Below are positions 34,811-44,588 of a DNA stretch of 64,000 bases, piece by piece (positions within the stretch are counted from its first letter, which is position 1; each line of letters starts with the position of its first letter). This DNA comes from Opitutaceae bacterium (GTDB taxonomy: Bacteria > Verrucomicrobiota > Verrucomicrobiia > Opitutales > Opitutaceae). A program made the translations under genes and the position numbers. The notes beneath the pieces are model-generated. The model was not told where the DNA came from and made no database searches. It saw nothing but the letters and a program-made list of their open reading frames with translations. The stretch lies in contig JAUYAK010000057.1 of assembly GCA_030693515.1 (NCBI GenBank), positions 114,589-178,588 of the forward strand, written 5' to 3'.

Positions 34811-35566
34811 TCAGAGGAATTGCCCGAACTCCGCCGGCAACGGCGCGCTCGCCTCGAAGACGTGGCGTGCGCCGGCAAACTCGTAGGTGAAGCTCGTCGT
34901 GCTCGAGTGCAGAAAAAGCCGCTTGGTGCCGGCAAACTTGGCGAAGGTGCGGTTGCGCGCGAAGTCGCCGTAGGTCTGGTCGCCGACGATCGGCAGGCCG
35001 CGCGCTTCGCACTGCACACGCAGCTGGTGGCTGCGGCCGGTGCGCGGTTCGAGCCGGATCAGGGCGAGGCGCCACTCGCCGTTTTGGGTTTTCACGACCG
35101 ACATCCGGCATTCGGCGGGGATGGGGCCGTCGCCGACCTCCGTGCGAATCTGACCGCCGCGCTTTTTCACGACGAGGCGGTCGGTCCAGACCTCGGTTTT
35201 TTTTCGCGGCAGGCCGAAGACGAGGGCGTGGTAGATTTTCTTCACGAGCTTGCCCTTGAAGTGCGCCCGGATGGTCGCCGCCAGCCGCGCGCTCGTGGCC
35301 GCGAGAATCACGCCGGAGGTCGCGGCATCGAGCCGGTTGAGCAGCCAGAGCCGCTGCGGCGCGGCGGCGTCGCCCCACTCGAAGAATTCGCCTTCCTCGA
35401 CATAGCGCGCGGTGAGCAGCGAGCGGCGTTCGTCGGCCCGCTCATTGGGGTGCGAAAGCACACCGGCGGGCTTGTTGAAGGCGGCGAGTCCGTGAGCGTC
35501 GCGCGCCAGGAGCACCACGTCGCGCCCCAGCGGCAGGCCCGCCCAGAAATCCCCCGGCGCGCTCAC
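34811..35566 (-). CDS. RluA-family pseudouridine synthase
   Basis: 251 residues. The catalytic motif is L-L-N-R-L-D-A-A-T-S-G-V with its Asp, followed by HFKGKLVKKIYHALVFGLP and the RNA-binding block RLEPRTGRSHQLRVQCEARG, I-V-G-D-Q-T-Y-G-D. It turns uridine into pseudouridine in rRNA or tRNA; the target cannot be chosen from sequence. There is no S4 domain at the N terminus, as in TruC/RluA-like short forms. It runs in the same direction as the DAHP synthase gene with 101 bases between. Confidence 0.93.
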   Translation of the reverse strand: MSAPGDFWAGLPLGRDVVLLARDAHGLAAFNKPAGVLSHPNERADERRSLLTARYVEEGEFFEWGDAAAPQRLWLLNRLDAATSGVILAATSARLAATIRAHFKGKLVKKIYHALVFGLPRKKTEVWTDRLVVKKRGGQIRTEVGDGPIPAECRMSVVKTQNGEWRLALIRLEPRTGRSHQLRVQCEARGLPIVGDQTYGDFARNRTFAKFAGTKRLFLHSSTTSFTYEFAGARHVFEASAPLPAEFGQFL

Positions 35567-36282
35567 TGATAGTGAAACGTGAACGTCATCAACTGGTTAA
35601 AATTCATCATCGGTCTCGTTTTCATTCTCCAGAGGTCAACCCATGAAACCGCGTCTTTCAAACGTTCCAGAATTGTTGTCGAAATGTCCTCTGATTGCAC
35701 GTCATGGGTATCCGCGCTTGGGTATCCGGTGGAAAGACGAAAATGGCATATAAATGCAGACTGACGAAAATTATTTTGAGTGTTCGGAAAATTGCGTGTC
35801 GGAGAATGCGGGCGTATTTTTGAGTCAAAGATGAAAATTTGTCGCCAGTGTTTTGATCTTGTTCGTTCACGTTCAATACGAGTGAAGCGCCGATTTTCAT
35901 GTCCACCGGTGTTCGTGGAAAAACGCCAAATTATACCCACCCGGGTATAACGAGACGGGTAAAATTTCAGGGTGTCTGCGCGATATTATCGTGCAACCGT
36001 CGTCGCGGGCGGCCTCAATTTTATCATATTGAACTCGATGTCGGCGGCCCATTTTCCAAGCGGGTCTTCTATCGCACCGATGGCGTTTTTTTGAAAACGC
36101 GGGCCGCTTTCCTATTTCGGCGCCAGCACCCTGCAACACCAAGCCTTCGTTGGCGTAGTATCAAACCGGGGTGCAGGATGTCTGCGATTTCCGGCTCAAG
36201 CCGCTCGCCTCGACCGATATCTTCAATTCGGTTTACAGCGAGCGACCGGGCGTCGGCTTTCGGTTGTTCGGCACGACTGCGG
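35567..36282. other. AT-rich spacer without a recognisable gene
   Basis: About 716 bases, visibly AT-richer than the surrounding DNA, between an RluA-type gene and the end of an AraC gene. A minus-strand open frame of 125 codons and shorter ones exist, but their products are Arg/His/Thr-rich without any domain. A small palindromic run ATACCCACCCGGGTAT lies near 35933-35948. I see no tRNA, integrase or attachment site. It may be decayed transferred DNA. Confidence 0.6.
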
Positions 36283-37185
36283 TCACCGCGGCGGAAGGTA
36301 GCTCCGTGGGGTCGCGAGGTCTGCGGCGCGGAAGTGGCGTGCCATCTGAGATTGATCGGCAAAGCCGACCTCGTGCGCGATCTCCTTCACCGACAAGTGA
36401 CCGACCGTCAAAAGTTTGCGTGCTCGCTGCACACGCTGCGAAATCACATAGGCGATGGGTGTTGAGCCATGGCCCGATCGAAACATTTGCCCGAAATAGC
36501 TCGGACTCAGTCCAACGACCCACGCAAGCTGAGCCAGCGTCAATCGCTCGGGCAAATGTTCCCGGACGTAGGCATAGATTTTTTCCAGCGCCAACCCTGA
36601 AAGCCTTGGGCCGCGCGAAACGTCCACTGCGCAAAGTGACTCGTTGGCCAACAGCAACTCCGCAGCCAGTGCGGCACCCAGCCCCGCAACGGCAGCCCGG
36701 TTGGGCGGTTCTTGGACGCAGCCGTGATGGCGTATCCTGCGGCAGAGATCACCGATTGTGGGTTCAAACGCCACATACCGTTTGAGCGGCTCAAGCGAAA
36801 CAACATTCACGCAGCGTCCGATGAGGCTTTCGATCCACTGTTTCTTGATAAAAAGCCTCAGCATCGGTGCTTCAGCGCGCCACTGGATTTCATGCATCAC
36901 CCCGGACGGGACGATCCAGACATATTCACCGTCGATCTCCCTTTCGGCGAAATATTGCTGAGTATCCGTTTGGCATCGGATCAAACAATTCGCTCGCCCA
37001 AGTGTCACCATGACATACACGAACTCCGGATGACAGTGCGGTGGCCAATGCGACGGCACTTGAGTGCCGATCTTGACCCAACTTTCGAGTCCCCGAATCA
37101 GCAAACCGCAATGAGGCCGGGTGCAATTGGGCAACGTGAATTCTATGATCGTGGAGGCCGCGGCAACGGTTGTTTTATGCACCAT
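36283..37185 (-). CDS. AraC-family transcriptional regulator
   Basis: 300 residues from the ATG at 37185, chosen because AAGGA sits six bases before it; ATGs 6 and 54 bases upstream are in frame but worse placed. The N-terminal half is a cupin-like sensor ([31 protein letters not shown]). The C-terminal two helix-turn-helix units read [29 protein letters not shown] and [20 protein letters not shown]. The sensor fold suggests a sugar ligand. It is divergent from the DUF1080 gene at 37545, a likely target. Confidence 0.9.
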   Translation of the reverse strand: MVHKTTVAAASTIIEFTLPNCTRPHCGLLIRGLESWVKIGTQVPSHWPPHCHPEFVYVMVTLGRANCLIRCQTDTQQYFAEREIDGEYVWIVPSGVMHEIQWRAEAPMLRLFIKKQWIESLIGRCVNVVSLEPLKRYVAFEPTIGDLCRRIRHHGCVQEPPNRAAVAGLGAALAAELLLANESLCAVDVSRGPRLSGLALEKIYAYVREHLPERLTLAQLAWVVGLSPSYFGQMFRSGHGSTPIAYVISQRVQRARKLLTVGHLSVKEIAHEVGFADQSQMARHFRAADLATPRSYLPPR

Positions 37186-37544
37186 TCCCATTCCTTCCGT
37201 CGGATAATTTGGAAACAGTCGGCCACATGAGAAGGCCAATAGTATGGCAGACGGACATCACGTCCGACTTGGGTAATCTCTCGGTTTTTCGGGCGTTCTT
37301 CTCGATTCTCTTGTCGCCGATCTTCGTTCAACCCGCCGCATGCCCTGCCGATGGCGCACTCGATTGGCCTTGCCCCATAGTAGAGATAAATCTCCCGAAC
37401 CCATCGCATCAAAAACGGCGACCCGTGCACTACAGCGGCGCACGCACCACTCGCACAAACTCGCTGCCGCGAAGCTGGCCACTCCAACACCCCCGTGTTT
37501 CCGTGGGTTTCCTCCGCCCTGTTCATCCGATACGCTCACCCACC
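37186..37544. other. Divergent control region AraC / DUF1080
   Basis: A 359-base spacer between divergent genes. It holds an inverted repeat CGGAC (37252-37256) / GTCCG (37262-37266), a possible regulator site. Nearer the DUF1080 start it holds a copy of the AACACCCCCGTGTTTCCGTG leader element (37486-37510) that recurs at 51197 and, more loosely, 55870. No coding region was recognised. Confidence 0.5.
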
Positions 37545-38273
37545 ATGAACCCACGCCCCCTGCCTCTCATTTTCTGCGTCGCCCTGTTCTTTGGCTCCAT
37601 GCCGGTCCGCGCCGAGGACTCGCCTGCGTTTCGCGATCTCTTCAACGGGAAGGACCTCACCGGCTGGATCGATGTGAACACCAGCAAGGAGACGTGGCGC
37701 GTGCAGGACGGCCTGCTCGTGTGCAGCGGCCAGCCCATCGGGGTGATGCGCTCGGAGAAGCAGTATGAAAACTTCATCCTGCACATCGAATGGCGGCACA
37801 TGCAGGCAGGCGGGAATTCCGGGGTATTTGCCTGGAGCGGAGGCACCATTCCGCCGGGCCGGCAACTGCCCAAGGGATTGGAAGTGCAAATGCTCGAGTT
37901 GGAGTTTCCCCGCCTGTTTCCCGAGAAAGACGGCAGTCCGCGCCACCCCGGCTACGTCTCCGGCGAACTCTTCGGTGCAGGCGGCCTCGAAGTCACGCCC
38001 GACAATCCGCGCGGCAAGCGCAGCATGTCGTATGAGATGCGCTGCAAGGGAAAGGGCGAGTGGAACACCTATGACGTCGTCTGTGTGGACGGCACGGTGA
38101 AGCTCGCGATCAACGGCAAATTCGTGAACGGCGTGAGCCGCGCGAGTGTGCGAAAGGGCTATCTCTGCCTCGAATCCGAAGGCTCGGAGATCCATTTCCG
38201 CAACATCCGCATCCTCGAATTGCCCGGTGGGATGGCGACCCCGGAGCAAACCGCGCCGGTCGTCGGAAATTAG
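37545..38273 (+). CDS. Secreted DUF1080 (3-keto-disaccharide hydrolase) domain protein
   Basis: 242 residues. The signal peptide [20 protein letters not shown] ends near residue 23. The DUF1080 jelly-roll domain opens [15 protein letters not shown] and continues [51 protein letters not shown] and the closing [10 protein letters not shown]. Some family members hydrolyse 3-keto-glycosides made by Gfo/Idh-type oxidases, which this window also encodes. It stands alone behind the divergent AraC gene. Confidence 0.9.
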   Translation: MNPRPLPLIFCVALFFGSMPVRAEDSPAFRDLFNGKDLTGWIDVNTSKETWRVQDGLLVCSGQPIGVMRSEKQYENFILHIEWRHMQAGGNSGVFAWSGGTIPPGRQLPKGLEVQMLELEFPRLFPEKDGSPRHPGYVSGELFGAGGLEVTPDNPRGKRSMSYEMRCKGKGEWNTYDVVCVDGTVKLAINGKFVNGVSRASVRKGYLCLESEGSEIHFRNIRILELPGGMATPEQTAPVVGN

Positions 38274-38519
38274 AGCACGGCACCTTCCTTCTTCAGCCCA
38301 CTCTCACGTCTGCTCCACCGGCAATCATCCCCCGGGGCGTGCTCCGGGGAATTTGACAAGTCCACCTCAAGCTGCGCGTGGGCGACGAGCGCGGCTTCGA
38401 GGGTCTAGTGTGGCCTCCCGGGACGCCCGGTGCGGTGACTGCAAAGCCAAGAAAGAGGCGCGGCGCGCAATTGTGAATTCGAAGGCAGATCACGCTCACG
38501 GTTGGATTGGGCATTCGCG

Positions 38520-38918
38520 CTATTCTCCCTGCGCCGATCGGTTGAAATCGTCCTCGTAGCGGGTGATGTCGTCCTGCTGCCAGTTGCCGAAGGCGACTTC
38601 GAGCACCCGCACGGGACGCGTGCCGGCGTTGCCGGCCAGCCGGTGTTTGGCGTTGGCAGGTATCCAGATCTCGTCGCCGGCGCGATATTCGCGGATGGCG
38701 TCACCGACCTGCACGAGCGCACCATCGTCGAGCACGACCCACAGCTCGGCGCGACCGGTGTGCGATTGCAGGCTCAGGCGCTGGCCGGGCCGCACGGTCA
38801 TCAGGCTGACGGTGCAGTCGCGGTTATTGGCGTATTGTTTGAACGAGCCCCACGGTCGCTCGACGAGGGCAACCGGCGGTTTTTCGGCGGGAATAGGTTT
38901 GGTGGTGTAGTGGCTCAT
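38520..38918 (-). CDS. Stand-alone cupin phosphomannose isomerase (type II C-terminal domain)
   Basis: 132 residues: V-E-R-P-W-G-S-F, TVSLMTVRPGQRLSLQSHTG, RAELWVVLDDGALVQVGD and E-I-W-I-P-A-N-A-K-H-R-L-A-G. This is the mannose-6-phosphate isomerase cupin that forms the C-terminal half of bifunctional ManC/AlgA enzymes, here alone. It interconverts mannose-6-P and fructose-6-P. The usual S-L-Q-x-H-x-H-R is S-L-Q-S-H-T-G-R, lacking the second metal His. It lies 176 bases after the GntR-to-beta-helix operon in the same direction. Confidence 0.85.
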   Translation of the reverse strand: MSHYTTKPIPAEKPPVALVERPWGSFKQYANNRDCTVSLMTVRPGQRLSLQSHTGRAELWVVLDDGALVQVGDAIREYRAGDEIWIPANAKHRLAGNAGTRPVRVLEVAFGNWQQDDITRYEDDFNRSAQGE

Positions 38919-39094
38919 GATAAATAATGAAGTGCGAGCGGTAGAGGGAAACCCCGCATAGCCGTGACTGTTCGGCTGTAAGAGCGAACTCGCGATGCCA
39001 GAGGTAAAATCGCCCGCACGCGGGCTCCTGCATCGGCCGCCAAACGGCTGCCGCCGTTGCGAGTGAGATTGGCGATCGATTGCACGGAGACGGA

Positions 39095-41425
39095 TTAGCG
39101 TGGGGTTCCCAATTGATAGTAAGTGAATTCCTCGTCGCTGTGGATGGTCAGTGAACCATCACGAAGGAGGAGGCACGTTCGCGGATCGTAGCCAACATGC
39201 AGGGCACCGACCTTTCCAATCATGCCGAGCTGCGGATAGATCCCGGCCAGCAGGACATCCGTCGAGTTATCAAGCAGGAAGAGCGAATAGCCCAGTCGTG
39301 CCACCGCGAGACCGGAGTAACCGAACAGACGCACCCGGCGACTGTCGTGCAGTGACAACAGGCCATAGTTGCCCTCACATTTCATCGAGTAGATATCCAC
39401 GTTCTCGACGTCCCGCATCTCGACCATGACTTCACTGCGGCCGTGCTGGGGTTGAAGATGATAGAACCGCAAGGGTTCGCGCGTGCCGCTGACCAGCAGG
39501 TGCCGGTAGTCGGGGCCTTGCCCCCACCAGCCCAGCAGGGTCTGCGTATACCACCGGCCACCACCCGATCCTTCGATGCGAATCATCGGCGTGCCGATAA
39601 CGGGGGCATCGGGGTGCCAGGCCGTGCGGATGGGATACACGTTCCGCAAGACCGACTTCCGGCCCGCCCGCCAACGAAGGGCATACACACTGGGATTCAT
39701 GATCGGCAGCTCCAGTTTGACCATGGTCAGCATGGTGTGGGCGTGCGGATCGTCCACCGTTTCAACCAGCGGCTGCGGTTCCATCACGTCCGCAAACGCC
39801 GCCGCCCCTTCCATCGGCGTGATGACGCTGGTCATGTTCGTCAGCCCGAACAGCGTCGTGCCGGCCCGCAATCGCAGGGGCCGGGAGATCCGGTAGGTTC
39901 CTTTCGGCAGGAAAACTTTTTCGCTGGCGTCGATCGCCGACTGGATCGCCTCGGTGTCGTCCTGCCGCCCGTCGCCCGCGGCGTTCCAGGGCGCCCCGCG
40001 CACATTGGCCGTGTCGGCCAAGAACCAGTCGGGCTGGCCGGGGAAACGATGCTGCTCCAGCACGGTGGCGGCAGGGGCGGCAGCGGAGCCTACTTGCAGG
40101 ATCGGGGTGTCCTGCTGTTGCCGGTCAACCCAAAGCGTATCAGGGCGCGTCTCGCCGCCCAAATGTTTCGGATAGGTGACCATGCCGCCGGCGGCGTAGC
40201 GCACGATATGTGTCCAGCCGGCGGCGTTGCCGGCCACCGGCGCGTTGTCGGCGACGCGGGCCACCACGCCGACGCGATCAAACCAGACGTTGTCGAAGAC
40301 CACCGATCGAGGCGTAACGACCGCGGGGTTCTCTCCGACCATGCCAATCACACTGTCGATCAGATTGATCGCTCCATCTTGATGCCCTGTGCCGAACTCG
40401 CCACGAATCGGCGCGCCGCGGATATCAGCGCCGACGACAGTCAGCGCTCCGCGTCCGCGAAAAAGAATGGCTGCTTCGCTCTGGTCGCGCAGCGTCAGAT
40501 CACTCACCAATGGCGAGAGCTGGCTCCCGGCCACGTAAAGACCGAAGCGACCGCCGTTCACCCGGATTCCGTGCATCGCCCCGCCCGAGCCAGGAGCGTT
40601 CTGAATGCCCGCAAATGCACCCGCAGCCTGGATCGACACGTCTTCGATCGTCGATCCTTCGGCGCCGCGGTGATCGATGGCGACGGCCCCGGGGTTGCCC
40701 GTTCCTAGGTCAAAGTCGAGGCTGAGAATCTTCTGGTTGAAATTGATCGAAAACGGATTGCCTGGATGAGGAAGGAGCGCGTCGCGGTCTTTAATTGATG
40801 GAGCGGAGTTGCTCCCGGTGGGGTTCGGGCCCGAAGGTTTGGGCGGAGTTGAGTCAGCGTGCGCGATGAAATGAAGCACAGGTTTCGGCCGGGCCGCATC
40901 TCCGAAACCCGGCGCCCGATCCGCCAGCACGAGAGTCGCCCGTTGACCACTCGCGGAGCCAACAATGACGCACGGATAATCGAATGAGCGGTGCGCGATC
41001 CACGGATCCGCCCAGCCCTTGAAGCCCCATTGATCCGGCACGACGGTGCCGACAAGGCCCTCGATCGTGGCCGACACCAGGTAGCGCCCGGTCGGCAAAT
41101 ACGTGATCATCTGCGCATCGCGCGCATCGTTCAGCGCGCGTTGAATCGCGGCCGTGGCGTCCTGCCGGCCCGTCGGATCCGCTAGGTAGGGCGCTTTCGT
41201 GACATCGAGGAAACCCAGCGCGGCGAGTTGCGGATCGGCGTAGCGCGCGACGGCCTGCCGCCCGGCCTCCCGCACCTCCGTCTCGGTGCGGACAGGGTTT
41301 CCCGGGGCGATTTTGGCGGAAGCCGGCCTACCGTGCGCGAGCAGCGCGGCGACGAACATGAGCCCAGCGACCGCTGGTCGGGAAAAGCGCCGCGAGAACA
41401 AGGCAAAGCAAAAGGGGTTTTTCAT
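39095..41425 (-). CDS. Secreted right-handed beta-helix enzyme (pectate lyase 3 / GH28-like, duplicated)
   Basis: 776 residues from the ATG at 41425; an upstream TTG is less likely. A signal peptide ends near residue 37. The pectate_lyase_3 opening occurs twice: GRQDATAAIQRALNDARDAQ with I-T-Y-L-P-T-G-R-Y-L-V-S near 87-115, and GRQDDTEAIQSAIDASEKVF with L-P-K-G-T-Y-R-I-S near 480-510. Each is followed by a beta-helix. Such proteins cut or bind acidic polysaccharide. It is last in the GntR-led operon, 31 bases after the GH2 gene. Catalytic residues could not be fixed. Confidence 0.85.
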   Translation of the reverse strand: MKNPFCFALFSRRFSRPAVAGLMFVAALLAHGRPASAKIAPGNPVRTETEVREAGRQAVARYADPQLAALGFLDVTKAPYLADPTGRQDATAAIQRALNDARDAQMITYLPTGRYLVSATIEGLVGTVVPDQWGFKGWADPWIAHRSFDYPCVIVGSASGQRATLVLADRAPGFGDAARPKPVLHFIAHADSTPPKPSGPNPTGSNSAPSIKDRDALLPHPGNPFSINFNQKILSLDFDLGTGNPGAVAIDHRGAEGSTIEDVSIQAAGAFAGIQNAPGSGGAMHGIRVNGGRFGLYVAGSQLSPLVSDLTLRDQSEAAILFRGRGALTVVGADIRGAPIRGEFGTGHQDGAINLIDSVIGMVGENPAVVTPRSVVFDNVWFDRVGVVARVADNAPVAGNAAGWTHIVRYAAGGMVTYPKHLGGETRPDTLWVDRQQQDTPILQVGSAAAPAATVLEQHRFPGQPDWFLADTANVRGAPWNAAGDGRQDDTEAIQSAIDASEKVFLPKGTYRISRPLRLRAGTTLFGLTNMTSVITPMEGAAAFADVMEPQPLVETVDDPHAHTMLTMVKLELPIMNPSVYALRWRAGRKSVLRNVYPIRTAWHPDAPVIGTPMIRIEGSGGGRWYTQTLLGWWGQGPDYRHLLVSGTREPLRFYHLQPQHGRSEVMVEMRDVENVDIYSMKCEGNYGLLSLHDSRRVRLFGYSGLAVARLGYSLFLLDNSTDVLLAGIYPQLGMIGKVGALHVGYDPRTCLLLRDGSLTIHSDEEFTYYQLGTPR

Positions 41426-41456
41426 TTTGGAGCAGGATATTGGTTGAAGAGGAAAT

Positions 41457-43985
41457 TCACTCAAAGGCCTGCAGTTCGCGGATGGCGTAGCCGGGACTCG
41501 GAACCTGCGTGGGGGTCAGGCAGCGCTGCTGGCATTGCACGCGGACGAAACGCGCGGCGCGGGACGCAAACCCGATCTCGCTCGCCCCGCCGCGGCCCAC
41601 GTTGTCCTGATGCACGTCGGTCCACGTCTGCCCATCGGACGAAAGCTGCACGGCGAAGCCCACCGCATAGCGAAACCCCCACTCGATGCGCACCCGGCTG
41701 ATGGGGCGCACGCGACCGAGATCCACCGCCAGCCAGGCTTGCGGTCCGGTCGCCTGCCACACGGTGGCCGGGTCGCCATCGGTGGCATCGGTGGGACCGT
41801 CCGTTTCCATCGGCCCTGTCGAGGCCGTCGCGGGTTTCCCGAAGGCCAGGCCCTGCTCCGCGCGGGTCTCCACGCTAAATTCGCGCCGGCTCTGCACGGG
41901 TTCCCCGTCGTCGCCGCACAGCTCCGCTTCCAGCACATAGGTGCCGGGTTCTTGCGACCAAGTGAGATCGAAATTCAGCGTGGCCGAGCCCTGGGGCTCC
42001 ATGCGCGCGGATTGCGTGAGCTCACGGGGCTCCGCGCCGGCGCGGACCCGGAGCAGGCGCAGGTGAACCTCGCCCGCCCAGGGCTGCGGGAGGTCATTGA
42101 TCAGCCGCACCGGCAGGCGCACGGCTTGCCCGGCCAGCACGCGTTCGCTCCAGAACTCGATCATCAGGCCGACCGGGGAAAAGGCGTCGCGGACATGGCG
42201 GTGGAACTCCGGCTCCCAGGCCAGCTTTGTCACATCCGCCCAGTTGTCGCTCGTCTGCCCGTCGGCGCGCGAGTAGCCGAGGCTGCAGAAGTGCATCAAC
42301 GCGGCCGCCTGCCGATAGCTGCGCCAGAATTCCGTCTCGGCGGCGAAGTGCGTGGCGTAAAGGTGACGGCGCTGCGCCACCGTGGCGTTTTCGCCCAGCG
42401 CGTTGTCGTAGAATTTCTTGGTCAGCGTCGTCGGTGAACCGTCGCGGTTCAGCCACAGCCAGGCATATTCGTTGATCACGACCGCATTGTGCCCCTCGTG
42501 GGCCTTGTGGTTGGCCGAGTGCGGCACGCGGTCCGCCCGCGCCAGGTCGGAGAGCGTGAACCGGTCAAAAGACTGCCAGGGGGAGAAATGATAGATGTGC
42601 TGCTCGATCGCATCACCCGGCGTCTGGGGCGACCCATAGCCGTTATCCCACGGCCGTCCGGACAAATCGAGACCGCGCACGGCCGTGAGCGCGGCGCCGG
42701 TCTCGGGCGTGACGGTTTCGTTCTGTGCGTCCCAGATAACGACGCCGGGGTGGTTGCTCCGCTCGTGGATCCATTCGGCATACTCTTTTTCCAACTCCCC
42801 GCTTTTCACATCCGAGAGCCGCCAGAGGGGGAATTCATCCTGGATCAGGATTCCGACCTCGTCGGCGATGTCATACCACGCCTCGGGCGGGAACCCGATG
42901 CAGTAGCGGAGCGAGTTCCAGCGCATTTCCTTCACGCGCTGGTGCAGCAGGCGCACCCAGCTGTCCGTCCAGGGGAGCAGCCGGCAGTCGTCGTCCTCGA
43001 AAAAGCGGTAGAGGGTGAAGTTGCTCCCGCGCATGAAATACGGCTGGCCGTTGAGGACGGCGTGGCGCGTGACGGGATCGAACCTGAACTCGCGCATCCC
43101 GAAGCGGGTCGTGAACCGGTCGGCGCCGGTGTCGGCCTCGAGCCGGTAGAGGAACGGATCCTCGGGTGACCACAGCCGGCAGTCGGCGAGCGGGATGCGG
43201 ACGTCCACCGTCGCTTCCGCGTCCGCCGTCAGCGCCACCGGCGCGCTCGTGAGCTGGCCGGCGACGCGGCCTGATTTCGCCTCGCGCACGACGAATGTCA
43301 CGGCGGCGGACCGTGCCGGCCCGGCGTTGCGCAGCACCGCCTGCACCCGCACCGTTTTTGTCGCGATCTCGGGCACGGTCTGCACATGGAGGAAATGTGG
43401 CGTGCCGGACAGAATCAGTTCGACCGAGTCAATGATGCCGGGGATGTAGCGGTCCTTCTCGGCGTCAAAACCACCCGGCACCGCCTGCGTCACCGCGTCG
43501 CGATCGGCTCCGACGCGGATGAGCAGCACGTTTTCACCCGGCTGGAGCGCGGCGCGCGCGTCGTAGTAGGCGGGCGTGAAGCTGCCGGCATGATCGCCGA
43601 GCAACCGGCCGTTCAGGATCACCTGCGACCCGAACATGGCCTTGGCGACCTTGAGCCGGGCCACGGCCGGCACCGGCTGGTCGAGCCGGAAGGTGCGCCG
43701 ATACCAAAAGGCGTCGCGCGCCGGATCCTTCTGCGGATAGGCCAGACGCTCAGCGACCTTCGGACCCGGTGCCGGGGTGAAAGCCGGCGTCGCCAGCGTC
43801 GCCAGGCCGGGCACTGGCACCGTGCGATCGAAACTCGCCGGCACCATGTCCAGCCGGCCTTCCGCGATGGACCAGACGCCGTCGAGCGACACCACCTGGC
43901 GCGATGCAACTTCATCCGCCGCCACACCGACCGTCGCAACAAGCCAGAACACGAGGATGGAAAAACCGGGGAGGATGGGTTTCAT
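41457..43985 (-). CDS. Glycoside hydrolase family 2 protein with C-terminal discoidin-like domain
   Basis: 842 residues with a signal peptide (to about 23). The GH2 sugar-binding jelly roll (30-200) is followed by an Ig-like domain and a TIM barrel with F-M-R-G-S-N-F, E-M-R-W-N-S-L-R-Y and the acid/base motif WDAQNE, E423. A nucleophile candidate lies near V-V-I-N-E-Y-A-W. Residues about 705-842 (GKPATASTGPMETDGPTDAT, W-L-A-V-D-L-G-R-V) form an F5/8 type C (CBM32-like) domain. The likely activity is beta-mannosidase, beta-glucuronidase or beta-galactosidase; the neighbouring mannose-6-P isomerases favour the first. It is 19 bases after the cupin PGI gene. Confidence 0.92.
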   Translation of the reverse strand: MKPILPGFSILVFWLVATVGVAADEVASRQVVSLDGVWSIAEGRLDMVPASFDRTVPVPGLATLATPAFTPAPGPKVAERLAYPQKDPARDAFWYRRTFRLDQPVPAVARLKVAKAMFGSQVILNGRLLGDHAGSFTPAYYDARAALQPGENVLLIRVGADRDAVTQAVPGGFDAEKDRYIPGIIDSVELILSGTPHFLHVQTVPEIATKTVRVQAVLRNAGPARSAAVTFVVREAKSGRVAGQLTSAPVALTADAEATVDVRIPLADCRLWSPEDPFLYRLEADTGADRFTTRFGMREFRFDPVTRHAVLNGQPYFMRGSNFTLYRFFEDDDCRLLPWTDSWVRLLHQRVKEMRWNSLRYCIGFPPEAWYDIADEVGILIQDEFPLWRLSDVKSGELEKEYAEWIHERSNHPGVVIWDAQNETVTPETGAALTAVRGLDLSGRPWDNGYGSPQTPGDAIEQHIYHFSPWQSFDRFTLSDLARADRVPHSANHKAHEGHNAVVINEYAWLWLNRDGSPTTLTKKFYDNALGENATVAQRRHLYATHFAAETEFWRSYRQAAALMHFCSLGYSRADGQTSDNWADVTKLAWEPEFHRHVRDAFSPVGLMIEFWSERVLAGQAVRLPVRLINDLPQPWAGEVHLRLLRVRAGAEPRELTQSARMEPQGSATLNFDLTWSQEPGTYVLEAELCGDDGEPVQSRREFSVETRAEQGLAFGKPATASTGPMETDGPTDATDGDPATVWQATGPQAWLAVDLGRVRPISRVRIEWGFRYAVGFAVQLSSDGQTWTDVHQDNVGRGGASEIGFASRAARFVRVQCQQRCLTPTQVPSPGYAIRELQAFE

Positions 43986-44004
43986 GGACGCGAGGTGACG
44001 GAAA

Positions 44005-44574
44005 TTAGAGTTGGTTTCGCTCGATCATCACCGGTTGGCCGGCGCGCCCGACGACGACACAGCGGAAGTTGCGTTGGGCGATGGCGCCGTAGTCGTGGCC
44101 GGCGCGCGCCGGATAGACGCCGAGGTAGGTGAGCGGCACGGCGCCGGCGTTCATCGTGCGGTGGGCGGTGTGGCCGGGCACGTAAACGGCGTGGTGCGGG
44201 CGGAGCGGCGCCATCCGGCTCTCCCCGGTGGCCTCGTCCTCCAGCAGCATCACGCCCTCGCCGGTGAGGCCGAAATAGAATTCCGCCGCCGGCCGCCACG
44301 CGTGCAGGTGGCCCTTGGTCATGAAATACTCGTTGCCGATTTTGCCCGGCATGATGCAGCCGACGCCGTAGTGCAGGTCGCCCTCGCCGCGCGCGGGCTC
44401 GACGCTGGCCACGCGGTAAAGCAGCGGGTTACCCGCGGCGAGCGCCGCCTCGTAGGCCGCCATGTCGGCAAAGCAGCCGCGCAGGTCGGCGAGGCGGCGT
44501 TCAACGGGTTTGGCCCCGGCCAGTTCGCCGGTGGCGGGATTGTAGCGGGAAAGGAGCCGGTCGAGATCGAGCAT
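44005..44574 (-). CDS. Cupin-type glucose-6-phosphate isomerase
   Basis: 189 residues from the ATG at 44574. It matches the archaeal-type PGI cupin: LHYGVGCIMPGKIGNEYFMT with K-G-H-L-H-A-W-R-P-A-A-E, whose two His and Glu bind metal, then Y-F-G-L-T-G-E-G-V-M-L-L and VYVPGHTAHRTMNAG with the fourth ligand His. It interconverts glucose-6-P and fructose-6-P in the cytosol. This form is unrelated to the usual bacterial Pgi. It lies 14 bases after the class I mannose-6-P isomerase gene. Confidence 0.9.
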   Translation of the reverse strand: MLDLDRLLSRYNPATGELAGAKPVERRLADLRGCFADMAAYEAALAAGNPLLYRVASVEPARGEGDLHYGVGCIMPGKIGNEYFMTKGHLHAWRPAAEFYFGLTGEGVMLLEDEATGESRMAPLRPHHAVYVPGHTAHRTMNAGAVPLTYLGVYPARAGHDYGAIAQRNFRCVVVGRAGQPVMIERNQL

Positions 44575-44588
44575 GGGAATGGAAGCGG

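Noticed and set aside
35563..35940. 125-codon minus-strand frame in the AT-rich spacer, overlapping the start of the RluA-type gene
   Set aside because: No domain, no ribosome site, odd composition; its end M-N-F-N-Q-L-M-T-F-T-F-H-Y-Q faintly recalls a receptor C-terminus but the rest does not.
38274..38519. Inverted repeat CCCCGG/CCGGGG near 38328-38348 as terminator of the DUF1080 gene
   Set aside because: Too far from the stop codon and without a T run; may be chance in GC-rich DNA.
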